Positions 26,755 to 37,153 are shown, counted from the stretch's first letter. The stretch: DNA of 64,000 nucleotides from Paenibacillus silvae (GCF_014639235.1 NZ_BMFU01000002.1:948361-1012360); one strand, 5' to 3'. Notes: a model not told the origin generated them from the sequence alone. Made by a program: numbers and translations.

Positions 26755-28602
26755 TTAATACACGTCCCGCTGATAACGTTTCTCCTGCTGCAAACGCGTC
26801 ATGTAGTCCACTGCCTGCTCAGGTGACAAGCCGCCTTCCTGCTGTAGAATGGAGATCAGTGCTGCATGCACATCATGAGCCATTTTTTTCTCATCGCCGC
26901 AGATGTATATGCTTGCGCCTTCCTGAATCCATTGATACAATTCCTTGCTATGTTCCAGCATACGGTGCTGTACATATACTTTCTGTTCTGTATCACGTGA
27001 GAAGGCCACATCCATCTTGGTCAGCACGCCGTCTTTGAGCCAGCGCTGCCACTCCGTCTGGTACAGGAAATCTGTAGAGAAATGCTGATCCCCATAGAAC
27101 AGCCATGTTTTGCCCTCTGCACCGATCTCCTCCCGTTCACCAAGGAAAGCTCGGAACGGGGCCACCCCTGTCCCGGGTCCAACCATAATAATCGGGGTGT
27201 CCGGGTTCTCAGGAAGCTTGAAGTTTGGATTATGCTGAATATAAACAGGTAGGGTATCCCCTGCTTCAATTCGTTCAGCCAGATGTACAGAGCATACCCC
27301 GTAACGTTCTCTGCCACGCGCTGCATACCGCACGGTTCGTACAGTCAGATGAACCTCATCCGGAAAAGCTTTGGAGCTGCTTGCAATGGAGTACAGACGT
27401 GCCGGAATTTTACGCAGCACCGCCAGAAACGGAGTCGCAGCAATACCTTTCAAAGAGTAATCCTGAACCAGATCCAGCAGATCAGAGCTGTTCATGACGT
27501 TTCGGAATGCAGCGTCATCTGCCAGCAGCGCCGCCAACCCGCTCTCCGGACTCAGCTTGGCAAGCTGCTCCACCACTGGTTTGGTTACTGCTGTAATTTC
27601 GTAATGACGCAGCAAGGCTTCATAGACAGACAACTGGTCCCCATTTTTGTTAATAGTCACACGTTCGTCTGCGTTCCAGCCCATAGCTGCAATCAATTCG
27701 TCAACAAGACGCGGATGATTCTCCGGGAAAACCCCCAGGCTGTCACCTGGCTCATAATCCAGATTAGACCCTTCCAGAGACAGCTCAATATGACGTGTCT
27801 CGCGGTCTGATCCACGGCCATTCAGGTTCAGATTTTCTAATACCTCTGCCTTGAACGGATTTGTACGGTTGAATTCGGATTCCCCACTGCTTACCGCAGC
27901 GGTGACAGCTTCACTGGTTACCGTTCCCCCAGCAACAGGTGTGCTGCTGAGCGAAGCCAGGACATCATTCATCCACTCCGCAGCCGGCTCATCAAAATCA
28001 ACATCACAATCAACCCGAGGAACCAGCGCTGTAGCGCCCAATTCCTGAAGACGTTTGTCAAAATCTTTACCTGTCTGGCAGAAAAACTCATATGAAGTAT
28101 CTCCAAGTGCCAGAATGGAATAACGAAGCCCCTCAAGCTTAGGTGCTCGTTTGCTATTCAGGAACTCATGGAAGGAAATCGCATTATCCGGCGGTTCCCC
28201 TTCACCATGTGTGCTGACTACAATCAGGAGATTTTCAATTTTTTTCAGTCCGTTCGGCTTGAAATCCCCCATAGATGACAGAGTCACCTGCAGCCCTTGT
28301 TCCTCCAGCTTTTTAGCAAGCTTCTTCGAAAGTCCAATCGAATTACCTGTCTGAGAGCCGTATAGTACCGTAACCTCACGTGATACGGCCGGAGCACTTA
28401 CAGTTGCTGCTGCCCCTGTTGCATTTTGCCCGTTCAACCCAACCAAACCTGTCGGTGCTGCTGCTACCGCTCCTGCTTGAAATGCGGCAATATATCCGCC
28501 AAGCCACAGTCTTTGTCCGTCCGTTAATGTAGGAATAAGACGATTGAGCAATTCTACCTGCTCTTGATTAAAAGGACTATTTGTCACTTGAAGTTCCACC
28601 AT
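26755..28602 (-). CDS. cysJ: NADPH sulfite reductase, flavoprotein alpha subunit
   Basis: 615 residues from the ATG at 28600-28602; the in-frame ATG 24 bases earlier has a poorer context. Domain order: flavodoxin-like FMN domain with VLYGSQTGNS, connecting/FAD domain with RLYSIASS and GVCSVHLAERI, and C-terminal NADPH domain with MVGPGTGVAPFRAFL and YICGDEKKMA. It passes electrons from NADPH through FAD and FMN to CysI. First gene of cysJI. A promoter-like TTGACC with a weak -10 lies about 80 bases upstream. No S-box or T-box leader is seen. Confidence 0.96.
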   Translation of the reverse strand: MVELQVTNSPFNQEQVELLNRLIPTLTDGQRLWLGGYIAAFQAGAVAAAPTGLVGLNGQNATGAAATVSAPAVSREVTVLYGSQTGNSIGLSKKLAKKLEEQGLQVTLSSMGDFKPNGLKKIENLLIVVSTHGEGEPPDNAISFHEFLNSKRAPKLEGLRYSILALGDTSYEFFCQTGKDFDKRLQELGATALVPRVDCDVDFDEPAAEWMNDVLASLSSTPVAGGTVTSEAVTAAVSSGESEFNRTNPFKAEVLENLNLNGRGSDRETRHIELSLEGSNLDYEPGDSLGVFPENHPRLVDELIAAMGWNADERVTINKNGDQLSVYEALLRHYEITAVTKPVVEQLAKLSPESGLAALLADDAAFRNVMNSSDLLDLVQDYSLKGIAATPFLAVLRKIPARLYSIASSSKAFPDEVHLTVRTVRYAARGRERYGVCSVHLAERIEAGDTLPVYIQHNPNFKLPENPDTPIIMVGPGTGVAPFRAFLGEREEIGAEGKTWLFYGDQHFSTDFLYQTEWQRWLKDGVLTKMDVAFSRDTEQKVYVQHRMLEHSKELYQWIQEGASIYICGDEKKMAHDVHAALISILQQEGGLSPEQAVDYMTRLQQEKRYQRDVY

Positions 28603-28813
28603 CTGCCACCTCACGCACTGCTTCAATTTTAATTCCTACTAAAATGATCATATTAATTTCTTCTTTCAACCTAACACACCGGGGGATAAGGGTCAATTTC
28701 AATGATTTTATACCATTTATCAGTTTCTCTAATAAAGGAACAAAACGCGCTAATTTAGTGGTTTCACATATGGCAGCCTTTATTTCTATACTGACAGCAA
28801 TGAATATAACAAA

Positions 28814-28855
28814 GAAGCCTGCTTCAACCTGAAGCTCAGGCCAAAGCAAGCTTTT
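28814..28855 (-). terminator. Terminator of the GH43/SLH gene
   Basis: On the minus strand AAGCTTGCTTTGGCCTGA pairs, with small bulges, with TCAGGTTGAAGCAGGCTT, followed by CTTTGTT. It lies 85 bases after the stop. Confidence 0.7.
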
Positions 28856-28939
28856 GTCTAGTTTAACGGGTACATCATAAATGAAACTGCGTCGATACGA
28901 AATAGCAGCATCGATATAAAATAATAGATCGATACATCG

Positions 28940-31900
28940 TCACTTTTTCCAGACAAGCTTGCTCATCATGGCGTAGAGCAGTGCGGCAGATTCAGCCCGA
29001 TTTGCTTCAGCCAGTGGTTTGACTTCACCATTATAACCACTTACGATGCCCAGCTGTACGAGTGTTGATATGCTTTCTCTCGCATAAGCACGTATCTTGC
29101 CTTCATCTTTGAATTGAGCAAGCTCACCAGCGGCACTCTGTTGTGTTCCTTCATTAATGATTCCTCCTGCTTCAAGTGCTCTCACCGTTAAGACCATCAT
29201 TTCCTGACGGGTGATCGCAGATTCAGGCAGAAAACGTCCATTCCCGGCTCCATCTGTAATACCAAGGGATCGTGCCACATTAACCGCAGTATAGTATGGC
29301 GATTGCTCGGTTACATCCTTAAACGGATCAGCAGCTTCTGCTCTTAGTCCTAACGAAGACACAAGCCACTGTACAAATTGTGCACGTGTCATTTCCTGTT
29401 TCGGATGCAGCTGCGTGATTCCCTCGCGATCTGTTGCATCAAGCACACCTCGAACAGCGAGTGCCTCCAACGCTTTCTGTGCCCAAGGTACATCCGTCAG
29501 ATCAGCAAATGGCGCTTCACTAGACACAACAACATACGTACCAGTCAAAGAAGAAGATGAATCGGAAAAAACAACCTCACCCCGTTTTTCATCAAAAAAG
29601 CTTTGTGGCAGTGGTGTTATCTCACCGTTCGGCCCAATCTGCACTGCAATAACTTTATCTGCGGCGATCTCTTTCAATGGAACATACGGTAATTGCAGTG
29701 ATATCTTGTGATTCGGCATGAATACTTTATCGTTCACCTTGAGCTCAAGCTGTACGCCCTGCGCTGTACCCAAGCGATCCGCAGCAGCTTGTGGCAGTGC
29801 AGTATGAACAAATCTCACAGCAATTGTGCCGTCTTTGGCTCCACCTTTACCAAGCAAGTCAGCAGGAAGCTCAACTGCCCCTATCTCTGATACGATACGG
29901 AATATATCGGATGTTTTCAGATCCAGCAATGATGAGACTGGCAGCGTCATCTCATAAGCGGACGCTTTCGGAGCCGCCTCCAGATTAAATTCAACCAGAC
30001 GTGTGCCTTCTCCCGTAAGCGGGGCAGCTTTCACTGCAGCTTCAATAACAGCGGAGTCCACCTTGGACTGTGCAGTGCCCTTGGCATCCACGGATGGCTG
30101 CAGCTCTACGATCGCGCGATCCGCACCTGTCTGAGGAGAAGCAGGTGATGGCCCAGTACCGGTGTTACCGTTCCCTGTTTGGCCGCCGTTACTGCCCGGA
30201 TTTGAAGAACCGTTTCCACTCGTACCGCCTGAGCTATTCCCCGTTCCGCTGCCAGAACCGCCCCCGGAATTGCCTCCTGATCCTCCGCCTGAGTTACCTC
30301 CTGGATCAGAGCCGCCAGGTAATGTGGTACGTGCGGGCACTTTAATAGATAATGGAATCGTTAGTGCCTTGCTTCCATCCGAGGCACGTGTAATCTCCAA
30401 TTCAATGCGCACTGTCGTTTCAATGGCTGGAAGAATAATCGTACCATCCAGCTTTATGATCGATGGTACAGTGCTGGAATGAATGGATGCTGTGAAACCT
30501 TGCGGCAGCACAGGCAGCTTTATTTTGGTAGAAGCAGTTGTTGGCTGTTCAAGGGTTGTTATAGCTGAAGCCACCTCCGCAGCAGACTGCAGGGTTGTTG
30601 TTACGGAATACGCATCAGACAGCCCTTTAAGTGAAACACCTGCCTCGTCCAGTGCCTCGACTTTATAATAGTATGTCGTATCTTCAGTCAGCCCGGAATC
30701 TGTGTACTCCTGAAGTGCGCCGGAATAGATCGCCTCATAGGAACCCTGCTCCTGATCTGAGCGATAGAGCTTATAGCTTGCTGCGCCTGAAAGTACATCC
30801 CATGCGAGCGTTACAGTGGTAGAAGTAGCAGAAACACTGTGCAAGCCGCCGTTGCCGTATACGGGAGCTGTTTGATCAGGCTTTACAATCATGATCCAGC
30901 TAATCAACGGGTCCTGAGAGGCCGTGTTGCGCACTGTGATGTCAATTTTGCCGCCCGTTACCTCTATGCCTTTATGTGCTCTGACACTGGCAGGAATATA
31001 CGTAACTGCCCCTGTATTGGTACCGTTAATCAGAAAATCCGCGCGGCGTGAACTGTTTGTCCACGGATCATTAAATCCCGCGTATACATCATATACACCA
31101 TTGGGAACATCAAAATTGTAAGTCAGATCCTTGCCTTTGGGCGAGTTGCTAACATTACCTCCGTTTAAATAACGCACAGTCGAGAAAATATCTCCCCCGC
31201 TTGAGCCGGAAGGTAATGCATCCGCACTCACGTAACCCCATGACCGCCCTTCTGCCGGAGCATACATCTGATCCACCACTCCCGGATGAACCAGCGTATC
31301 TGTCATGTAATCACTCATCAGTTTGTAATCCGCTGTCTCATAACCACCACTGTTCACAAAATATAAGGTGTTGTCAGGGATGACATAGACACGAACCGCC
31401 TGCGTTTTGTTGTTATACTCAGGTGTCGTGATCTGCAACGTGAGCGGACCCGGCTTGGCAAAATCCTCAGCAGTCATCGCCCGATGATTAATCGTCCATA
31501 CCGCTGGCGTTGACACCAACTGATCACCATCACGAACCTTCACGGTAGAAGGCAGGGCTGGAACTTCGCCAAGCTTCACCGCCTCTGGCAGCTTATCCAC
31601 AATATCTACCTTACCCATCGAATTCAGCAGATCGGGAGTCCAACTGTCATACCACTTGATCGCAATATCCGACCCGATGCCAAATTCAATTGGCAAAAAC
31701 ACATATTTGGCGGCATCATTCGCAAAGTTGCCCCCGTTCCACGTATCCCCCACATAAATAAATTTGCCCTTTGCCGGGTCGACAGGGATGACCGAGGTCG
31801 CCTGTGTTCCAAACGCCTTCCCAGGATCAGGATCACTTGAAAGTGTACGGACAAACGGATTGCTCATTGCCGACCAGGGTCCGAAGATATGGTCTGCAAC

Positions 31901-34228
31901 GGTAACTTTATTTTCATTGGGCGCCCACCCTGTAGCCCCTGATGTTAAAATGTAATATTTGCCCTGGTATTTAAACATCGCCGGTGCTTCGCGCTGTCCA
32001 CCCGGGAACACACGCACGTAGTCAACACCATATTCCGCTTGATACACGCTATCGCGAACCGGATTGCCTTTATCATCCGTACGCCCTTCCTTATGCCAGC
32101 CTGTGACATCACTGTAATCATCGGTGAGCTTGGAAATATAGAGCGTCAGATTTTCCTCGCTTGAATAGATCAGATAACCTGTGCCATCCTCATCCTTGAA
32201 TAGTGTCATGTCACGAGCCATGCCCTTATCGCTTGGGAAGTAGTCCTTTTCACCTTCAGGGGCCATGTCCATCCGATAACTTTTCTGATATACAAAAGGT
32301 CCTGTCGGTGAGTCACTGATCGCATAACCCGCCTTCGCCTTGCCATAGTTGGCGTTGTTGTTATACGGGTCCTTGTCTCCGTCCATATGGGCCCACATCA
32401 CGTATTTCTTCGTTTTATCGTTGTAAATAACCTTCGGCCGCTCGATAATCCGTCCCTTGCGAATGTCTGCCCAAATATCCACGCGATCCTCGCGCCCGGC
32501 ATACAGCTCTTTAATTAGCGGGTTTGTGTCAAAATCATCCATAGACTGCAGCATCGTAAGAGCCATGCCTTCGTCAGTCCAGTTGAGCAGATCCTTGGAG
32601 GAATACACACGTACGCCCATGGCAGGCCAGCCACCTGTATGATATTCCCCATACCAGTAGTACTTTTCGGTTTTTTCATCGTATAAGAAACCTGCGCCAT
32701 GCGCATCGATCGGTTTGCCGTTCTGATCCGGCCACAGCTGACCAGGCGTTATACTTGTGCGTACTGTGGATACACCCAGCGGCACGGAAGCAGGTGTATC
32801 CTTGCCATCCACTTTGGCCTGAATCGTATAGAAGTAACCCGTGCCCATCGTCAGACCCGTATCTTGCATCGTGGTTGCATTTCCGGTATAGACTTGCTGA
32901 TACGTTCCTGAAGCACTTGTCGCCCTCGACACGGTGTAGGTGACTTCCGATCCTGGCAGTGCATCCCAGCCTAAGGAAACGGACGTATCCGTTACAGCGG
33001 AGACAGCAAAGCCTGCTGGAGAGTTGAAGCTGTACGTCTGTGCTTCCACCGTGCTGTATGATGATTCACCCGCAGCATTGGTTGCGGTCACCCGATAGCT
33101 GTAACTTTTTCCGGGAACAAGCTCCTGATCGGTAAACGACAAGTCGCTGCCTTCATATATCTGTTCATATGATTCTGTTCCCTGTTCAGCCCGAGCGACC
33201 CGGTAACCCGTGGCCTTATTCACCGCATCCCAGGTTAGTTTCACACTTGTTGATGTAAGCGCTACCGATTTCAGATTACCTGGCGCCTGAGGTGCCTCGG
33301 CCACGGTTCTGGCTTCAAGCGGAGCTGACCACTGCGACTCGGTTAACCCTCCATAGTTGTAGGCAAGCTTGTAATAATAGGTTGTATCCGAGCTTAACCC
33401 CTCGTCCACATAAGCGGATGATGTAACCTGACTAATCAGGGTGTAGCCCCCTTCTATCGTGTTTGAACGGTACAAATGATAATTCGTTGCTCCTTCAATC
33501 TCCGGCCAATGCAGCGAAACGGAGGTTCCTGTCGCTCCATCACTTGTCAGCTCAGCTTCATTCACACGCGGCGGCTCCGCAATAATCACATCATCAATAT
33601 GTACGGTCTGCCACTTGTTGCGAATGCCTACGGTACCTGATGCAATGGAGGCATCATTCAGATCAAACACCAATCGGTCCGTTCCGTTATCGACAATGTA
33701 CGCACGAATGGATGTGCCTGAAAGCACCGCTTTGAGCGTATACCACGTATTTTTACTAAACGTAAAGTTCGCTGATTTCAGCGTAGTATCCGTACCATTT
33801 ATTTTTTTGGTGAAAACGAGTTGGTTGTCAGGCACTTTCATCTGAAAATAGTAATAATTGTTCTTGTCCTGAAAGCGCGGCAAAATGCCGGGATACCCCT
33901 TGGCTTCTCCTGTATAAAAACGCATGGACACCGTTTTGTCCGCTACGGACTCTCCGGTCGAAATGAAGCCTTCATCCGTACTGTTTTGAAAAAGAACCTG
34001 ATTAGATGCATCCGCCGGATCCGCTGCCACTTCCCAACTGCCCGAGATGACATTCCATGCAGGTGAAGCCGTATAATCTCCATCGGAAAAATCGTCTTGA
34101 ATCCACGGGCTGGAACCGGGATTCGAAGCCTCATCTGCGTGGGCTCTGTTCGGGTACATGAACGGTCCTGATGATAAGAGCAGTGCAGCAGATAACAGGA
34201 CTGAAATTGGCTTTTTCAGTTTATCCAA
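28940..34228 (-). CDS. Giant S-layer-anchored glycoside hydrolase family 43 protein
   Basis: 1762 residues from a TTG start (34226-34228) with AAAGGAG ten bases ahead; the ATG 42 bases upstream lies inside a palindromic operator and is rejected. Domain order: signal peptide ending near RAHA; a LamG-like beta-sandwich; about three fibronectin type III domains; a GH43 propeller close to exo-beta-1,3-galactanases (LWPDQNGKPIDAHGAG, WYGEYH, IERPKVIYN); a bacterial Ig-like domain; a CBM6/malectin-like domain; another FN3; a Gly/Ser/Asn-rich linker; a beta-rich domain; and three SLH repeats at the end for binding to pyruvylated wall polymer. Probably degrades arabinogalactan side chains at the cell surface. 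Confidence 0.9.
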   Translation of the reverse strand: MDKLKKPISVLLSAALLLSSGPFMYPNRAHADEASNPGSSPWIQDDFSDGDYTASPAWNVISGSWEVAADPADASNQVLFQNSTDEGFISTGESVADKTVSMRFYTGEAKGYPGILPRFQDKNNYYYFQMKVPDNQLVFTKKINGTDTTLKSANFTFSKNTWYTLKAVLSGTSIRAYIVDNGTDRLVFDLNDASIASGTVGIRNKWQTVHIDDVIIAEPPRVNEAELTSDGATGTSVSLHWPEIEGATNYHLYRSNTIEGGYTLISQVTSSAYVDEGLSSDTTYYYKLAYNYGGLTESQWSAPLEARTVAEAPQAPGNLKSVALTSTSVKLTWDAVNKATGYRVARAEQGTESYEQIYEGSDLSFTDQELVPGKSYSYRVTATNAAGESSYSTVEAQTYSFNSPAGFAVSAVTDTSVSLGWDALPGSEVTYTVSRATSASGTYQQVYTGNATTMQDTGLTMGTGYFYTIQAKVDGKDTPASVPLGVSTVRTSITPGQLWPDQNGKPIDAHGAGFLYDEKTEKYYWYGEYHTGGWPAMGVRVYSSKDLLNWTDEGMALTMLQSMDDFDTNPLIKELYAGREDRVDIWADIRKGRIIERPKVIYNDKTKKYVMWAHMDGDKDPYNNNANYGKAKAGYAISDSPTGPFVYQKSYRMDMAPEGEKDYFPSDKGMARDMTLFKDEDGTGYLIYSSEENLTLYISKLTDDYSDVTGWHKEGRTDDKGNPVRDSVYQAEYGVDYVRVFPGGQREAPAMFKYQGKYYILTSGATGWAPNENKVTVADHIFGPWSAMSNPFVRTLSSDPDPGKAFGTQATSVIPVDPAKGKFIYVGDTWNGGNFANDAAKYVFLPIEFGIGSDIAIKWYDSWTPDLLNSMGKVDIVDKLPEAVKLGEVPALPSTVKVRDGDQLVSTPAVWTINHRAMTAEDFAKPGPLTLQITTPEYNNKTQAVRVYVIPDNTLYFVNSGGYETADYKLMSDYMTDTLVHPGVVDQMYAPAEGRSWGYVSADALPSGSSGGDIFSTVRYLNGGNVSNSPKGKDLTYNFDVPNGVYDVYAGFNDPWTNSSRRADFLINGTNTGAVTYIPASVRAHKGIEVTGGKIDITVRNTASQDPLISWIMIVKPDQTAPVYGNGGLHSVSATSTTVTLAWDVLSGAASYKLYRSDQEQGSYEAIYSGALQEYTDSGLTEDTTYYYKVEALDEAGVSLKGLSDAYSVTTTLQSAAEVASAITTLEQPTTASTKIKLPVLPQGFTASIHSSTVPSIIKLDGTIILPAIETTVRIELEITRASDGSKALTIPLSIKVPARTTLPGGSDPGGNSGGGSGGNSGGGSGSGTGNSSGGTSGNGSSNPGSNGGQTGNGNTGTGPSPASPQTGADRAIVELQPSVDAKGTAQSKVDSAVIEAAVKAAPLTGEGTRLVEFNLEAAPKASAYEMTLPVSSLLDLKTSDIFRIVSEIGAVELPADLLGKGGAKDGTIAVRFVHTALPQAAADRLGTAQGVQLELKVNDKVFMPNHKISLQLPYVPLKEIAADKVIAVQIGPNGEITPLPQSFFDEKRGEVVFSDSSSSLTGTYVVVSSEAPFADLTDVPWAQKALEALAVRGVLDATDREGITQLHPKQEMTRAQFVQWLVSSLGLRAEAADPFKDVTEQSPYYTAVNVARSLGITDGAGNGRFLPESAITRQEMMVLTVRALEAGGIINEGTQQSAAGELAQFKDEGKIRAYARESISTLVQLGIVSGYNGEVKPLAEANRAESAALLYAMMSKLVWKK

Positions 34229-34253
34229 TATCGATTCGCTCCTTTGCAATTTT

Positions 34254-34271
34254 AATGAAACCGGTTTCATT
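34254..34271. promoter_or_regulatory. Palindromic operator in the leader of the GH43/SLH gene
   Basis: AATGAAACCGGTTTCATT is a perfect 18 bp palindrome centred on CCGG, 26 bases upstream of the TTG start and just before the ribosome binding site. The CG-centred GAAACCGGTTTC form is typical of LacI-family operators. A downstream position like this would act as a roadblock to transcription. Confidence 0.6.
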
Positions 34272-34385
34272 CAGAGTTAAAAAAAAGACCTGTTTTTCAT
34301 CTGCCAAGCGCAATCAGCTAACGTTACGGAAGTCCGTACCTTTCTTGCCCGTGTCATATCAAAACAGATTTTTTCGCCCGCGGAA

Positions 34386-34399
34386 TGTAACCGCTTTCT
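34386..34399. promoter_or_regulatory. Candidate CcpA cre site upstream of the GH43/SLH gene
   Basis: TGTAACCGCTTTCT matches TGWAANCGNTNWCA at 13 of 14 positions, about 160 bases before the start of the galactanase-like gene, consistent with catabolite repression. Confidence 0.55.
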
Positions 34400-34473
34400 A
34401 AAGATAGAATATCGTTTGCTTTTCAGACTGTCAACCATTCTTTTGTCCTATTTAGCGCTTCACGTGGATGCGA

Positions 34474-34518
34474 CAAAAAACGCGTATTGCACCTGCTGTT
34501 AGCAAGTAAAATACGCGT
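34474..34518 (-). terminator. Terminator of the ABC-F gene
   Basis: Perfect 9 bp arms ACGCGTATT/AATACGCGT, loop of 21 bases, followed on the minus strand by TTTTTTGTC; about 100 bases after the stop. Confidence 0.85.
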
Positions 34519-34614
34519 CCTCGTTATAATATAGCTATTTTTTTAGCAGTTTTATTTTCGCTAAACCTACTTATACTTTTGCTAAGCTGCTTTTTTGCTC
34601 AACCGCTTGCCCGA

Positions 34615-36171
34615 TTAGAATACTTTGGTTGTCCACGACTCACAGTTCCAGATGTCTGTCACGACATCGCGATAAAATTCCGGTTCGTGCGAGATCAGCA
34701 GGATGCTGCCTTTGTACGCCTGCAGTGCACGCTTCAGCTCATCCTTCGCATCGACATCCAGGTGGTTTGTCGGCTCATCCAGCACCAGCAGGTTAGTTTC
34801 GTTGTTGATCAGCTTGCACAGACGTACTTTGGCTTTCTCTCCGCCGCTGAGTACAGCAACCTTGCTCTCAATGTGTTTGGTCGTAAGTCCACATTTCGCA
34901 AGAGCGGCACGTACTTCAAACTGGGTATAGGAAGGGAACTCCTGCCAGATTTCTTCAATACAAGTATTGTAGTTCGCGTCCTTCATCTCCTGCTGGAAAT
35001 AACCGATTTCAAGGTTTTCACCGCGTTGAACGCTTCCTTCCAAAGGCTGAATTTCACCCAGGATGCTGCGCATCAATGTTGTTTTACCGATACCGTTGGC
35101 ACCGACAAGTGCAATCTTCTGCCCGCGCTCCATACGAAGATCAAGCGGTCTGGACAGCGGCTCGTTATATCCGATCACAAGACCTTTGGTTTCGAAAATA
35201 AGCTTGCCGGATGTTCTGGCATCACGGAAGTTGAACTGCGGCTTCGGTTTTTCTTTGGCCAGTTCGATAACATCCATCTTGTCTAGCTTTTTCTGTCTGG
35301 ACATCGCCATGTTGCGGGTCGCTACGCTGGCTTTGTTCCGCGCTACGAAGTCTTTCAGATCGGCAATCTCTTGCTGTTGACGCTTGTACGCCGACTCCAG
35401 CTGCTGCTTCTTCATCTCATATACTTCCTGGAAGTGGTTGTAGTCACCCACATAACGGGTCAGGTCCTGATTTTCCATATGGTAGATGAGGTTGATTACG
35501 CTGTTGAGGAATGGAATGTCGTGTGAGATCAGAATGAAGGCATTCTCATATTCCTGCAAATAACGCTTCAGCCACTCAATGTGCTGTTCATCCAGATAGT
35601 TGGTCGGCTCGTCCAGGAGCAGGATATCCGGTTTTTCCAGCAAAAGCTTGGCGAGCAGAACCTTGGTCCGCTGTCCACCGCTCAAATCGTTGACGTCTTT
35701 ATCCAGACCGATATCGGTCAAGCCCAGACCACGCGCGGTTTCATCGACCTTGGCATCAATCATGTAAAAATCCTGGTTGGTCAGTGTATCCTGAATGGTA
35801 CCAACGTCCTCCAGCAGTTGCTCCAGCTCTTCAGGCGTAACATCGCCCATTTTGCCATACATTTCGTTCATTTCCTGCTCCATGTCGAACAGGTACTGGA
35901 ATGCACTGCGCAGTACATCGCGAATCGATTGTCCCTTGCTCAGCACCGCATGCTGGTCGAGATAACCGACACGCATCCGTTTGGACCATTCCACTTTCCC
36001 CTCGTCCGGCTGCAGCTTGCCTGTAATAATGTTCATGAAGGTGGATTTACCTTCTCCATTCGCCCCGATCAGACCAATGTGTTCGCCTTTTAAGAGGCGG
36101 AATGAAACGTCGTTAAAGATAGCACGGTCACCAAAACCGTGACTTAATTTTTCTACATTTAATATACTCAT
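34615..36171 (-). CDS. ABC-F family ATPase (translation factor type)
   Basis: 518 residues with two ABC ATPase domains on one chain, no membrane segments. Walker A motifs are GANGEGKS near residue 36 and GANGIGKT near 354; signature motifs are LSGGQRTK and LSGGEKAK; Walker B segments read ILLLDEPTN and LLVLDEPTN. The charged P-site linker between them (about 240-310) marks an ABC-F protein acting at the ribosomal E site. It resembles the Bacillus YfmM-type housekeeping group more than the antibiotic-resistance Vga/Lsa groups. Single gene. Confidence 0.88.
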   Translation of the reverse strand: MSILNVEKLSHGFGDRAIFNDVSFRLLKGEHIGLIGANGEGKSTFMNIITGKLQPDEGKVEWSKRMRVGYLDQHAVLSKGQSIRDVLRSAFQYLFDMEQEMNEMYGKMGDVTPEELEQLLEDVGTIQDTLTNQDFYMIDAKVDETARGLGLTDIGLDKDVNDLSGGQRTKVLLAKLLLEKPDILLLDEPTNYLDEQHIEWLKRYLQEYENAFILISHDIPFLNSVINLIYHMENQDLTRYVGDYNHFQEVYEMKKQQLESAYKRQQQEIADLKDFVARNKASVATRNMAMSRQKKLDKMDVIELAKEKPKPQFNFRDARTSGKLIFETKGLVIGYNEPLSRPLDLRMERGQKIALVGANGIGKTTLMRSILGEIQPLEGSVQRGENLEIGYFQQEMKDANYNTCIEEIWQEFPSYTQFEVRAALAKCGLTTKHIESKVAVLSGGEKAKVRLCKLINNETNLLVLDEPTNHLDVDAKDELKRALQAYKGSILLISHEPEFYRDVVTDIWNCESWTTKVF

Positions 36172-36359
36172 TCATGGCACCTTTTCTATATAGACTTAAT
36201 TCTTTGTATATTATAAGCGTTATCTCCCGCACAACTCAACGCCCTATTTTAAAATAGTTACATTTGCCTTATGCCTGCGTATAAGGTAAAATTTTGCCTT
36301 AGCTGAAATACAACCACTATATAGAACGGAGCTCTCCGTGAGAGCATCAGGTGAATGCG

Positions 36360-36830
36360 ATGATTGAAGTAAGACAGTCCAGGCTGGGCGACGGTGGTGA
36401 ATTTAACCGCGGGGTGTTCGCCACAGTTGATATTGCCAAAGGCCAGTTAATCCACCAGGCACCCGTTGTGCCTTATCCGAATGAAGATCATGAGCATATT
36501 GAGAAAACCATTCTGGAGGATTACGTTTTCGAATACGGTGCCAACCATACCGCCATCCTGCTCGGTTACGGCAGCTTGATCAACCACTCGTATGAGCCTA
36601 ACGCCACGTACGATATTAATTTTGAAAATCACACCTTTGATTTCTATGCCTATACCGATATCAAGGCTGGTGAGGAAATTCTCATCAACTATAACGGTGA
36701 AGAAGATAACATGGACCCGCTGTGGTTCCTGGATGATTATGAAGAACGTATGCGGGAGATGCAGGAGCAGGAAGCAGCAGAGGCGTCGACTAAGAGCGAA
36801 CAACCGGATGAAGACTCCGGGAAGAAGTAA
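36360..36830 (+). CDS. SET-domain protein
   Basis: 156 residues from the ATG at 36360, with AGGTGA five bases upstream; a GTG three codons earlier would overlap that site. The protein is almost entirely a SET domain, with GVFATVDIAKGQ, the LINHSYEPNATY (NHS) motif and AGEEILINY, followed by an acidic tail. SET domains are lysine methyltransferases in eukaryotes; small bacterial versions exist in Bacilli but their substrates are mostly unknown. The motif order is intact, so catalysis is plausible. The upstream region holds two TTTGCCTTA direct repeats. Confidence 0.85.
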   Translation: MIEVRQSRLGDGGEFNRGVFATVDIAKGQLIHQAPVVPYPNEDHEHIEKTILEDYVFEYGANHTAILLGYGSLINHSYEPNATYDINFENHTFDFYAYTDIKAGEEILINYNGEEDNMDPLWFLDDYEERMREMQEQEAAEASTKSEQPDEDSGKK

Positions 36831-36952
36831 CCGGGAAGTGTAAGGATAGGTAGCAAAAGAAACTCATACTTGAACTTGATAGCTGATACGCACATGATCC
36901 ACATGTATCCACTTATACACGCCACTCAAGTGCATTGTACGAATGGTACGAA

Positions 36953-36988
36953 AAGAAGCAAGTTTCCCAGGGAAACTTGCTTCTTTTT
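36953..36988. terminator. Strong hairpin terminator, bidirectional
   Basis: AAGAAGCAAGTTTCCC pairs with GGGAAACTTGCTTCTT (up to 16 bp) around a one- to five-base loop, then TTT. It ends the SET gene, 123 bases after its stop. Confidence 0.85.
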
Positions 36989-37153
36989 CTGCGTGGCGTG
37001 GGGAGTCTTTTGAAATTCGTTGCTTTATCTGCATGGAAATTCATCAACATCCCTTGGAATACCATTCAATCATTGGTGGAAATCGCAACGTTTCCGCTTC
37101 TTTTCCTTGAGCCGCAGGATTTCATTTTCTCCAGGACATCAAACCTGTCTTTA

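Noticed and set aside
34229..34270. ATG start for the GH43/SLH gene 14 codons upstream
   Set aside because: It lies within the palindromic operator, has no ribosome binding site, and would put charged residues before a complete signal peptide.
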